From the NCBI GenBank assembly GCA_003520365.1, contig DOUW01000488.1, positions 1 through 6,538 of the forward strand: DNA of 6,538 nt, written 5' to 3'. This document shows, one piece after another, positions 1-4,937 of the stretch (its first letter is position 1; each line of letters begins with the position of its first letter). The position numbers and the translations under genes were made by a program. Source of the DNA: Massilia sp. (GTDB lineage Bacteria > Pseudomonadota > Gammaproteobacteria > Burkholderiales > Burkholderiaceae_D). The notes beneath the pieces are model-generated. The model had not been told where the DNA came from. It was given only the letters and a program-made list of their open reading frames with translations, and did not search any database.

Positions 1-380
1 GGGGCCGCGTCGCGGCTGCCCGGCGGCAGCTCGATCCCGCGCGGGAATCCGGCCAGGGGAGCAGGCGAGACCAGCGGCAGGCGCGAGACCAGGGCAACGC
101 TCGGGGTCAGGCGCATCGCGGCCGGGTCGGGGTCGAAACCGGCGTGGAAGGCTTCGCGGTAGCGCCGGGTACGCGCCAGCACTTCGCGCAGCGTGGCTTG
201 GGAAAAGATTTCCTGGAAGCCGATCACGTCGGCATCGAGCAGGTCGATCTGGCGCGCCGTCCAGTTCAGCTTGGCCTCGTATTCCTCGTGTGTCGTGGGC
301 AGCAAGTTGTCGTAGAGTTTCACACCTGGCGGCGCCAGGTTGCAGACGTTGAAGGTCGCAAAACGTATTTCTTGCTGCAT
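1..380 (-). CDS. Endonuclease/exonuclease/phosphatase family protein, N-terminal part (cut by window edge)
   Basis: The reading frame starts at an ATG at 380 and runs off the left edge with no stop, giving 126 visible residues. The opening MQQEIRFATFNVCNLAPPG carries the family's first conserved Asn (N11), and DADVIGFQEIF carries the metal-binding Glu (E57). These are the first two signature motifs of the EEP superfamily, the DNase I/exonuclease III/Mg-dependent phosphatase fold. The later His and Asp motifs lie outside the window. A good Shine-Dalgarno sequence, AAAGGGG (395-389), sits 8 nt before the ATG and supports this start. No signal peptide is visible, so a cytosolic protein is likely. 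The gene is divergent from ybaK across 39 bp. The substrate (DNA, RNA, nucleotide or phospholipid) cannot be told from this fragment. The family call is firm; specific function is unknown. Confidence 0.85.
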   Translation of the reverse strand, partial: MQQEIRFATFNVCNLAPPGVKLYDNLLPTTHEEYEAKLNWTARQIDLLDADVIGFQEIFSQATLREVLARTRRYREAFHAGFDPDPAAMRLTPSVALVSRLPLVSPAPLAGFPRGIELPPGSRDAA

Positions 381-419
381 AATAGAAACCCCTTTATTCC
401 AGTGTTTAGCGTATCACGC

Positions 420-911
420 ATGGCCAAGAAAGAGCACGTTTCAGAAACACCCGCGACCGGGTTCCTGCGCAAGCATGCAGTGCCTTTTTCCGAGCATCCC
501 TACGCCTACGAGGAGCATGGCGGCACGGCCGTGTCCTCGCGCGCACTGGGCGTGCCCGAACACGACGTCGTCAAGACCCTGGTGATGCAGGACGAGGCGG
601 CGCGCCCCCTGATCGTGCTCATGCACGGCGACTGCAAGGTCTCGACCAAGAACCTGGCGCGCGCCATCGGCTGCAAATCGGTCGAGCCGTGCAAGCCGGA
701 GGTGGCCCAGCGCCACTCGGGCTACCTGGTGGGCGGCACCTCGCCCTTCGGCACGCGCAAGGCGATGCCGGTCTACGTCGAGGAAAGCATCCTCGCGCTG
801 GGGAAAATCTACATCAACGGCGGGCGGCGCGGCTACCTGGTCGGCATGGCGCCGGACGTGCTGGTCGACGTGCTGGGCGCGAAACCGGTGCAGTGTGCGC
901 TGGCCGACTGA
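420..911 (+). CDS. ybaK: Cys-tRNA(Pro)/aminoacyl-tRNA deacylase YbaK
   Basis: This 163-residue protein matches the YbaK/EbsC family in length (about 160) and motifs. YbaK hydrolyses Cys-tRNA(Pro) made when prolyl-tRNA synthetase mischarges cysteine, so it is a trans-editing factor in the cytosol. Visible marks are the N-terminal segment TPATGFLRKHAVPFSEHPY, the conserved Lys in VVKTLVMQ (K52, aligning with the functionally essential Lys46 of E. coli YbaK), GDCKVSTKNLARAIGCKSV in the middle, and the diagnostic GGTSPFGTRKAMPVY loop at 105-119. The frame stays open far upstream (to 144), but that stretch is antisense to the EEP gene and lacks family similarity. ATG 420 gives the expected N-terminus, although no good Shine-Dalgarno precedes it. 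An in-frame GTG at 402 is an alternative start. Homologous INS/ProXp editing domains are less likely given the closeness to YbaK motifs. Confidence 0.93.
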   Translation: MAKKEHVSETPATGFLRKHAVPFSEHPYAYEEHGGTAVSSRALGVPEHDVVKTLVMQDEAARPLIVLMHGDCKVSTKNLARAIGCKSVEPCKPEVAQRHSGYLVGGTSPFGTRKAMPVYVEESILALGKIYINGGRRGYLVGMAPDVLVDVLGAKPVQCALAD

Positions 912-935
912 CTATCGCGGCGCTGCGGGCTGGTG

Positions 936-941
936 TATATT
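936..941 (+). promoter_or_regulatory. Possible -10 element for plsY
   Basis: TATATT lies about 40 nt before the plsY start, which would give a leader of roughly 33 nt. No convincing -35 box is found at 16-18 bp upstream, so this is a weak guess. plsY could instead be read through from ybaK, whose stop is only 69 bp upstream. Confidence 0.22.
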
Positions 942-947
942 CACGAG

Positions 948-962
948 CCCGTTCCATACGGG
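948..962 (+). other. Short hairpin in the ybaK-plsY gap
   Basis: CCCGT and ACGGG form a 5-bp stem around the loop TCCAT. There is no U-tract after it, so it is not a clear terminator. It lies 18 nt before the plsY ATG and could shape the leader or be chance in GC-rich DNA. Confidence 0.3.
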
Positions 963-980
963 AAATAATAGAGAGATAAC

Positions 981-1601
981 ATGAATACCTTGATCGCCGT
1001 CGTTGCCGCCTATCTGCTCGGCTCCGTTTCCTTTGCCGTCGTGATGAGCCGCCTGTTCGGCCTGTCCGACCCGCGCACCTACGGGTCGAAGAACCCGGGC
1101 GCCACCAACGTGCTGCGCAGCGGCAGCAAGAAAGCGGCGATCGCCACCCTGGTCGGCGACGCCGCCAAGGGCTGGCTGGCCGTGTGGCTGGCGGTGCAGT
1201 TCGGCGAGCAAGTCGGCATCGAGCGCGGCGGCGTCGCGCTGGTGGCGATCGCGGTGTTCCTGGGCCACCTGTGGCCGGTGTTCTTCCGCTTCGTCGGCGG
1301 CAAGGGCGTGGCGACCGCGCTCGGCGTGCTGCTCGGCCTGAACGTCTGGCTCGGCCTGGCGACCCTGGTCACCTGGCTGGTCGTGGCCTACGCCTTCCGC
1401 TATTCCTCGCTGGCGGCGCTGATCGCCTCGCTCTTCGCGCCTTTCTATTACGGCCTGCTGTTCGGCGTGAACGAGATCCTGTTCGCCGTGGCCGCGATGA
1501 GCGCGCTGCTGATCTTCCGTCACGCGAAGAACATCGGCAACCTGATCGCCGGCAAGGAGTCGCGCATCGGCAGCAAGGCGGCGGGCGCCAAGAAAAAGTA
1601 A
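981..1601 (+). CDS. plsY: Acyl-phosphate:glycerol-3-phosphate acyltransferase PlsY
   Basis: PlsY transfers an acyl chain from acyl-phosphate (made by PlsX) to glycerol-3-phosphate, giving lysophosphatidic acid. This is the first committed step of membrane phospholipid synthesis at the inner membrane. The 206-residue product is the usual family length and has several hydrophobic membrane segments, at roughly 3-22, 54-72, 85-103, 111-138 and 144-178. Conserved motifs are visible in order: [11 protein letters not shown] at 14-24, [12 protein letters not shown] at 35-46, [10 protein letters not shown] at 106-115 and RYSSLAAL at 140-147. The last segment ends with [19 protein letters not shown], followed by a lysine-rich tail (GAKKK). 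The ATG at 981 is preceded by GAGAG, a modest Shine-Dalgarno. It follows ybaK in the same direction with a 69-bp gap, so co-transcription is possible. plsX is not in the window. Confidence 0.97.
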   Translation: MNTLIAVVAAYLLGSVSFAVVMSRLFGLSDPRTYGSKNPGATNVLRSGSKKAAIATLVGDAAKGWLAVWLAVQFGEQVGIERGGVALVAIAVFLGHLWPVFFRFVGGKGVATALGVLLGLNVWLGLATLVTWLVVAYAFRYSSLAALIASLFAPFYYGLLFGVNEILFAVAAMSALLIFRHAKNIGNLIAGKESRIGSKAAGAKKK

Positions 1602-1622
1602 CTTGATACCGCGGCAAGCAGG

Positions 1623-1632
1623 CCCATATGGG
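1623..1632. other. Ten-base perfect palindrome CCCATATGGG
   Basis: CCCATATGGG reads the same on both strands and lies between plsY and the DsbA-like gene, just before the 1639-1659 hairpin. It could be a dimeric regulator site or chance; no known operator is recognised. Confidence 0.3.
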
Positions 1633-1638
1633 GCGGAG

Positions 1639-1663
1639 ACCGGCGCGTTGTGCGCCGGTATTC
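1639..1663 (+). terminator. Perfect 8-bp hairpin after plsY, likely terminator or leader hairpin
   Basis: ACCGGCGC and GCGCCGGT pair perfectly around the 5-nt loop GTTGT (stem-loop 1639-1659). ATTCATTT follows, a T-rich but broken tract. It sits 37 nt after the plsY stop and ends 25 nt before the next start codon. It may terminate plsY transcripts or, if the gene downstream is read through, act in its leader. Confidence 0.5.
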
Positions 1664-1668
1664 ATTTC

Positions 1669-1675
1669 AGGAAGG
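1669..1675 (+). promoter_or_regulatory. Strong Shine-Dalgarno fixing a GTG start
   Basis: AGGAAGG lies 9 nt before GTG 1685. It decides the start of the DsbA-like gene: the same frame is open upstream with an ATG at 1628, but that start would place the terminator-like hairpin inside the coding region and has no ribosome site. Confidence 0.75.
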
Positions 1676-1684
1676 CGGTGTAGC

Positions 1685-2347
1685 GTGAGCAAGCAATTGA
1701 GGATAGATTTCGTGTCGGACGTATCGTGCCCGTGGTGCGCGATCGGCCTCAAGTCGCTGGAGCAGGCGATCGCGCGCGTCGCGCCCGAGGTCACCGTCGA
1801 CCTGCACTTCCAGCCATTCGAGCTGAACCAGGACATGGGGCCGGAGGGCCAGGACATCGTCGAGCACATCACCGAGAAGTACGGCGCCACGCTCGAGCAG
1901 CAGGTCCAGTCGCGCGAAACCATCCGCCAGCGCGGCGAAGCGGTCGGCTTCACCTTCGACATGGCGCGCCGCGGCCGCATCTACAACACCTTCGACGCCC
2001 ACCGCCTGCTGCACTGGGCCGAGTCCCAGGGCCGCCAGCACGCGCTCAAGCTGGCGCTGTTCGAGGCCTATTTCACCCACTGCGAAGACCCCAGCTCGCG
2101 CGAGCTGCTGGTACGCGTGGCGGGGCAGGTCGGGCTGGACACCACCGAGGCCAGGCGCGTCCTGGAATCGGGCGAATTCGCCGACGAAGTGCGCGAAGCC
2201 GAATACTTCTTCCAGCGCGCCGGCATCCGCTCGGTGCCGGCCATCGTCATCAACCAGCGCCACCTGATCTCGGGCGGCCAGCCGCCGGAAGTGTTCGAGC
2301 GCGCGCTGCGCGAGATCGCGGCGCAGGGCGAGGCGCAGCTGGGGTGA
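1685..2347 (+). CDS. DsbA family oxidoreductase (FrnE-like), cytosolic
   Basis: The 220-residue product has the DsbA/2-hydroxychromene isomerase thioredoxin fold. The N-terminal beta strand LRIDFVSDVSCPWCAIG carries the active-site CPWC (C15, C18). A long helical insert follows at about 50-175, with FQPFELNQDM, an aromatic/arginine-rich stretch at 93-110 and FEAYFTHCEDPSS at 126-138. The C-terminal thioredoxin part has the cis-proline loop RSVPAIVIN (P185). No signal peptide is present, so the protein should be cytosolic, unlike periplasmic DsbA. This layout matches the FrnE group, often labelled polyketide-biosynthesis dithiol-disulfide isomerase, whose members act in general thiol redox or oxidative stress. 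No polyketide genes are nearby. Translation starts at GTG, supported by a strong Shine-Dalgarno. The physiological substrate is unknown. Confidence 0.9.
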   Translation: MSKQLRIDFVSDVSCPWCAIGLKSLEQAIARVAPEVTVDLHFQPFELNQDMGPEGQDIVEHITEKYGATLEQQVQSRETIRQRGEAVGFTFDMARRGRIYNTFDAHRLLHWAESQGRQHALKLALFEAYFTHCEDPSSRELLVRVAGQVGLDTTEARRVLESGEFADEVREAEYFFQRAGIRSVPAIVINQRHLISGGQPPEVFERALREIAAQGEAQLG

Positions 2348-2352
2348 TGTGT

Positions 2353-2378
2353 GGAGACGGCGCTTCTGCGCCGACTCC
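2353..2378 (+). terminator. Strong hairpin just after the DsbA-like gene
   Basis: CGGCGC (2358-2363) and GCGCCG (2368-2373) pair around TTCT. After an A/A mismatch the stem continues with GGAG/CTCC (2353-2356 with 2375-2378), for 10 bp in all. It starts 5 nt after the stop codon. No U-tract follows, so it is either a weak or factor-aided terminator or a 3'-end stabilising hairpin. Confidence 0.45.
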
Positions 2379-2411
2379 GCGGCAGTCAGTCCGCAAACTC
2401 GACGCGGCGTT

Positions 2412-2439
2412 CCGCGTGGGCACGGGTGCCCACCCAACG
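2412..2439 (-). repeat. REP-like palindromic repeat, copy 1
   Basis: Read on the minus strand this is CGTTGGGTGGGCAC, CC, then GTGCCCACGCGG. Its 8-bp arms GTGGGCAC/GTGCCCAC (2416-2433) form a perfect hairpin with a 2-nt centre. It differs from the other copies in the head (GTTG for GTAG). It pairs in inverted orientation with copy 2, lying 53 nt away, with heads facing inward. Confidence 0.8.
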
Positions 2440-2492
2440 ATCCCAGCTAACTCAAGGAACAGCCATCGTTGTTCACCACACGCGGCGGAAAC

Positions 2493-2520
2493 CGTAGGGT
2501 GGGCACTCGTGCCCACGCGA
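2493..2520 (+). repeat. REP-like palindromic repeat, copy 2
   Basis: The head CGTAGG leads into the perfect hairpin GTGGGCAC-TC-GTGCCCAC (2499-2516) and the tail GCGA. Translated in one frame, this repeat class gives peptides such as VGWALVPTR, which explains misleading small open frames here and near 4770. It is the partner of copy 1. Confidence 0.85.
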
Positions 2521-2547
2521 ACGCCAGCATGACGCCAGCGCGGCGCT

Positions 2548-2561
2548 CGGCCGCAAGGCCG
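2548..2561 (-). other. Small GC hairpin past the EEP gene stop
   Basis: CGGCC and GGCCG pair around a 4-nt loop (GCAA on plus, TTGC on minus), about 38 nt beyond the EEP stop. It has no U-tract on either strand. It could contribute to 3'-end formation of the minus-strand gene. Confidence 0.25.
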
Positions 2562-2598
2562 GCAAACCGCTAGCGCTTCAACAGATCGGCCACGAACC

Positions 2599-3444
2599 TC
2601 AAACCAGATCCAGCACGATCGGCTGGTGATCCGACGCCGAGGTTTCCGACTGCACCTCGATCTCCGCGATGCGCGGCGCCAGGTCTTCCGTCACGAAGAA
2701 ATAATCGTAGCAATCCGGCTTCTCGGGCCAAGCAAAGCCATGCAGCCCGGCCGTCGGCGCACGCGCGTGGTCCGGGTGGCGTACGCGCCAGGCGTCGACC
2801 AGCGCCAGCTCGCCCGCGGCCGCCGGCGCGACCAGCTCGGCATATTCCGGCGACTCCGGCTGCAAATTGAAATCTCCACAATAAATCGCCGAGTCGGGCA
2901 ACAGCCCGAGCTGGTAGGGCGCATCCATGCCGGGATTCGGCTGGAAGGCGCGCGCCCGCGCGCAGGCCTGGGCATGCAGTTCGCGCAGCCGGCGCACCTG
3001 GGCGCTTCTTTGCAGCTGCGAATGGTATTCCAGGTGGGTAGTAACCAGCCGCAACTTGGAGCGCGGCGTGTCGAGCACGACTTCGATCGCCCCGCGAGGC
3101 ATGCCCGGCGAATGCGCCGGGTCGGCCGGCCAGGGCAGCAGGTGGCGGTGCGCCTGGGTGATGCGGAATTTGGAAAGGATCAGGTTGCCGAACAGGCGGG
3201 GAACATTGTTGCGATAAATTTCGCTCGGGGCGTATTCGACCGCGTGGTAGCCGCCGAAGGCGCCGGACAGTTGCTTGAATTGGTTGGCGCTGGCGCTGCC
3301 TTCGAGCTCGGGGTGATTGGCTGCTACTTCCTGCAGGCAGATGACGTCGGGATTGAGCTTGCGCAGCACATCGATGATGGCGTGGATACGGATGCGCCCG
3401 TCTCTCCCACACCCCCAATGAATGTTCCAACTGACGACGCGCAT
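2599..3444 (-). CDS. Endonuclease/exonuclease/phosphatase family protein
   Basis: The complete 281-residue product carries the whole EEP catalytic set. SWNIHWG at 5-11 has the conserved Asn (N7) and ICLQEV the metal-binding Glu (E39). TTHLEYH at 135-141 has the catalytic-loop His, GDFN at 190-193 the Asp/Asn pair, and SDHQPIVLDL near the C-terminus the final Asp-His (D272, H273). This is a metal-dependent phosphodiesterase/phosphatase fold acting on nucleic acid or another phosphoester; substrate cannot be read from the sequence. No signal peptide is seen. The start at 3444 is set by GGAGG (3455-3451) 6 nt upstream. An in-frame ATG at 3492 would add 16 residues with no family match. It follows tsaD in the same direction after 174 bp and converges on the DsbA-like gene. 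It is only distantly similar to the EEP gene at the left edge, so the two do not look like a recent duplication. Confidence 0.9.
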   Translation of the reverse strand: MRVVSWNIHWGCGRDGRIRIHAIIDVLRKLNPDVICLQEVAANHPELEGSASANQFKQLSGAFGGYHAVEYAPSEIYRNNVPRLFGNLILSKFRITQAHRHLLPWPADPAHSPGMPRGAIEVVLDTPRSKLRLVTTHLEYHSQLQRSAQVRRLRELHAQACARARAFQPNPGMDAPYQLGLLPDSAIYCGDFNLQPESPEYAELVAPAAAGELALVDAWRVRHPDHARAPTAGLHGFAWPEKPDCYDYFFVTEDLAPRIAEIEVQSETSASDHQPIVLDLV

Positions 3445-3450
3445 GTAGAA

Positions 3451-3455
3451 CCTCC
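3451..3455 (-). promoter_or_regulatory. Shine-Dalgarno GGAGG choosing the EEP start at 3444
   Basis: Minus-strand GGAGG is placed 6 nt before ATG 3444 and rules in favour of that start over the upstream in-frame ATG at 3492, which has no such site. Confidence 0.75.
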
Positions 3456-3559
3456 GAAAACTGAACCGCCAAATATTGCCATCCTTTGGCATGGCGCGGT
3501 CACACGGTAGGATCGATGTCAGCGTTGCAAGTTCACCGCTGGCGCGGCGTCAAACAACC

Positions 3560-3614
3560 GCAATCGGGCCGCAATCGGGCCGCCATCGGGCCGCGGCCAG
3601 GCCGCCACCCAGCC
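3560..3614. repeat. 11-bp tandem repeat between tsaD and the EEP gene
   Basis: GCAATCGGGCC occurs twice exactly (3560-3570, 3571-3581), then as GCCATCGGGCC (3582-3592). Two decayed units follow in the same register, GCGGCCAGGCC (3593-3603) and GCCACCCAGCC (3604-3614). The array ends 4 bp from the tsaD stop codon. It lies in the 174-bp gap 3445-3618, which otherwise shows no gene. Such an array can vary in copy number by slippage. Confidence 0.75.
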
Positions 3615-3618
3615 GTGT

Positions 3619-4659
3619 TCAGGCCGCTTCGAGCTCGTCCAGCGGCCAGCGCGGCCGCACGTTGAAGGCGTAATCGCGCGTCGCCAGCGCCGGGTTCCTC
3701 TCCAGGCGCATGGCGCCGGCAAAGGCGATCATGGCGCCGTTGTCGGTGCAGAATTCCAGCTCGGGATAGTAGACGCGGAACTTGCGCTTGGCGGCCGCCG
3801 CGTCCAGCGCTGCGCGCAGCTGCTTGTTGGCGCCGACGCCGCCGGCGATCACCAGGCGCTTCAGGCCGGTGTGGCGCAGCGCGTTGACGCATTTCGCGGT
3901 CAGCACGTCGACGATCGCATCGACGAACCCGCGCGCGATGTTCGCCTTGTCCTGTTCGCAGATGTTGGCGATGACCTTTTCGTCGTGATTCTTGACGACG
4001 GTGAGCACCGCCGTCTTCAGGCCCGAGAAGCTGAAGTTGAAGTCCTTCGAGTGCAGCATCGGGCGCGGCAGGGTGTAGGCGCTCGGGTCGCCGAATTCGG
4101 CCAGGCGCGAAATCGCCGGCCCGCCCGGATAGCCCAGGCCGAGCAGCTTGGCGGACTTGTCGAAGGCTTCGCCGGCGGCGTCGTCCAGGGTCTCGCCGAG
4201 CAGGGTGTAGCGGCCGACGCCGTCGACGCGCATCAGCTGGGTATGCCCGCCCGAGACCAGCAGGGCGAGGAAGGGGAAGTCGGGGCGCTCGCTCGCCAGC
4301 AGCGGCGAAAGCAGGTGGCCCTCGAGGTGGTGCACGCCGAGCACCGGCTTGTCGAGCGCCAGGCCCAGGCTGCAGGCGACCGAGGAGCCGACCAGCAGCG
4401 CGCCGGCCAGACCCGGTCCCTGGGTGTAGGCGATGGCGTCGATGTCGTTTTTCGCGATGCCGGCCTTGTCGAGCGTCTGTTCGAGCAAGGGCAGGGCGCG
4501 CCGGATGTGGTCGCGCGAGGCCAGTTCCGGCACCACGCCGCCGTACTCCTCGTGCATGGCGACCTGCGAATGCAGGGCATGGGACAGCAGGCCGCGCTCG
4601 GTATCGTACAGAGCCAGGCCGGTTTCATCGCAGGAGGATTCGACGCCGAGAACAATCAT
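3619..4659 (-). CDS. tsaD: tRNA N6-adenosine threonylcarbamoyltransferase TsaD
   Basis: TsaD, with TsaB and TsaE, moves the threonylcarbamoyl group from TC-AMP (made by TsaC) onto A37 of ANN-decoding tRNAs, giving t6A. The 346-residue product fits the Kae1/TsaD/YgjD family. [19 protein letters not shown] starts the ASKHA fold. VHHLEGH carries the metal ligands H111 and H115, at the same numbers as in E. coli. Further motifs are LVSGGHT (134-140), [14 protein letters not shown] (155-168), NFSFSGLKT (208-216), GGVGAN (273-278) and CTDNGAMIA with the third metal ligand D306. All key residues are intact. ATG 4659 is chosen because the family begins MxVLGIESSCDET; the in-frame ATG at 4704 would add 15 unrelated residues. 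The Shine-Dalgarno is poor. tsaB, tsaC and tsaE are not in the window. Confidence 0.97.
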   Translation of the reverse strand: MIVLGVESSCDETGLALYDTERGLLSHALHSQVAMHEEYGGVVPELASRDHIRRALPLLEQTLDKAGIAKNDIDAIAYTQGPGLAGALLVGSSVACSLGLALDKPVLGVHHLEGHLLSPLLASERPDFPFLALLVSGGHTQLMRVDGVGRYTLLGETLDDAAGEAFDKSAKLLGLGYPGGPAISRLAEFGDPSAYTLPRPMLHSKDFNFSFSGLKTAVLTVVKNHDEKVIANICEQDKANIARGFVDAIVDVLTAKCVNALRHTGLKRLVIAGGVGANKQLRAALDAAAAKRKFRVYYPELEFCTDNGAMIAFAGAMRLERNPALATRDYAFNVRPRWPLDELEAA

Positions 4660-4692
4660 GGGAACAGACGGAAGGGGAAAGCGGAATTCGAC

Positions 4693-4698
4693 ATTGTA
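4693..4698 (-). promoter_or_regulatory. Possible -10 element for tsaD
   Basis: Minus-strand TACAAT matches 5 of 6 bases of the sigma-70 -10 consensus and would give a leader of about 27 nt. The DNA 17 bp upstream is GC-rich with no real -35 box, so the call is weak. Confidence 0.28.
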
Positions 4699-4763
4699 AA
4701 GCACCCGGGCGCGCGGTGCTGTGGCCGGCGAGGGAATACCGGCGGCGGTGTTGTAGAGGGGGG

Positions 4764-4791
4764 CGTAGGGTGGGCACTTGTGCCCACGCGG
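4764..4791 (+). repeat. REP-like palindromic repeat, copy 3
   Basis: The head CGTAGG leads into the perfect hairpin GTGGGCAC-TT-GTGCCCAC (4770-4787) and tail GCGG. It is identical to copy 2 except for one base in the hairpin centre and the last base. It forms inverted pair B with copy 4, with heads facing outward. Confidence 0.85.
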
Positions 4792-4831
4792 TCTGACCGG
4801 TCGCGTATCTGCGGTGGATATTGTTCGGCAC

Positions 4832-4851
4832 TGATCGTGTCATAACGATCA
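4832..4851. other. Hairpin inside the pair B spacer
   Basis: TGATCGT and ACGATCA form a perfect 7-bp stem around GTCATA. It is AT-richer than its surroundings and near the middle of the spacer, so it may be a third structural element of the repeat unit or an operator. Confidence 0.4.
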
Positions 4852-4902
4852 TCCCTGCACGCTCCGGTAGCGACAGGCGCCGCGTGTTCGCAACCGATGA
4901 GA

Positions 4903-4930
4903 CCGCGTGGGCTCGAGAGCCCACCCTACG
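4903..4930 (-). repeat. REP-like palindromic repeat, copy 4 (arm-swapped variant)
   Basis: On the minus strand the head CGTAGG leads into GTGGGCTC-TC-GAGCCCAC (4924-4907) and the tail GCGG. Relative to the other three copies, the A of the left arm has become T and the matching T of the right arm has become A, so the hairpin stays perfect. It begins 7 bp past the DAHP synthase stop and may also protect or end that transcript. Confidence 0.85.
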
Positions 4931-4937
4931 GAACCCA

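Larger units (their letters stand above)
2406..2525. repeat. Inverted pair A of REP-like repeats (REPIN/BIME-like unit)
   Basis: Arm 2406-2435 and arm 2497-2525 are near-perfect inverted repeats of about 30 bp, differing by one inserted C and one substitution. The similarity extends beyond the 28-bp core into a shared GGCGTTC outer flank. Inside the spacer, AACGAT (2436-2441) and ATCGTT (2465-2470) form a further short inverted repeat. The unit fills the gap between two genes that converge on it (the DsbA-like gene and the EEP gene), a typical place for REP elements. Apart from this unit, the gap 2348-2598 holds only flanking hairpins and no credible gene. Confidence 0.7.
4764..4930. repeat. 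Inverted pair B of REP-like repeats
   Basis: Arms 4764-4793 and 4901-4930 are 30-bp inverted repeats with three differences, all inside the central hairpin. The 107-nt stretch between them holds the palindrome GACCGGTC (4795-4802) and a hairpin at 4832-4851. The unit occupies most of the 278-bp gap 4660-4937 between the DAHP synthase and tsaD, both on the minus strand. I see no credible gene in this gap. Confidence 0.7.

Noticed and set aside
912..1523. 203-residue minus-strand open frame antisense to plsY
   Set aside because: Its Gln/Arg/His/Glu-rich composition is the codon shadow of a membrane protein, and all PlsY motifs are on the plus strand.
1685..2347. DsbA-like gene as part of a polyketide cluster, suggested by the family label
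   Set aside because: No ketosynthase, carrier protein or tailoring gene is in the window; neighbours are housekeeping genes, and the label is a common over-annotation.
2626..3510. 294-residue plus-strand open frame antisense to the EEP gene
   Set aside because: The minus-strand frame carries the complete EEP catalytic set and a GGAGG ribosome site; the plus frame has neither motifs nor start signals.
3871..4845. 324-residue plus-strand open frame antisense to tsaD
   Set aside because: tsaD is unambiguous on the other strand. The antisense product has no domain signature and its C-terminal VGWALVPTR comes from repeat copy 3.
2412..4930. The four 28-bp repeats as a CRISPR array
   Set aside because: The repeats are in alternating orientation, irregularly spaced over 2.5 kb with whole genes between pairs, and no cas gene is present.
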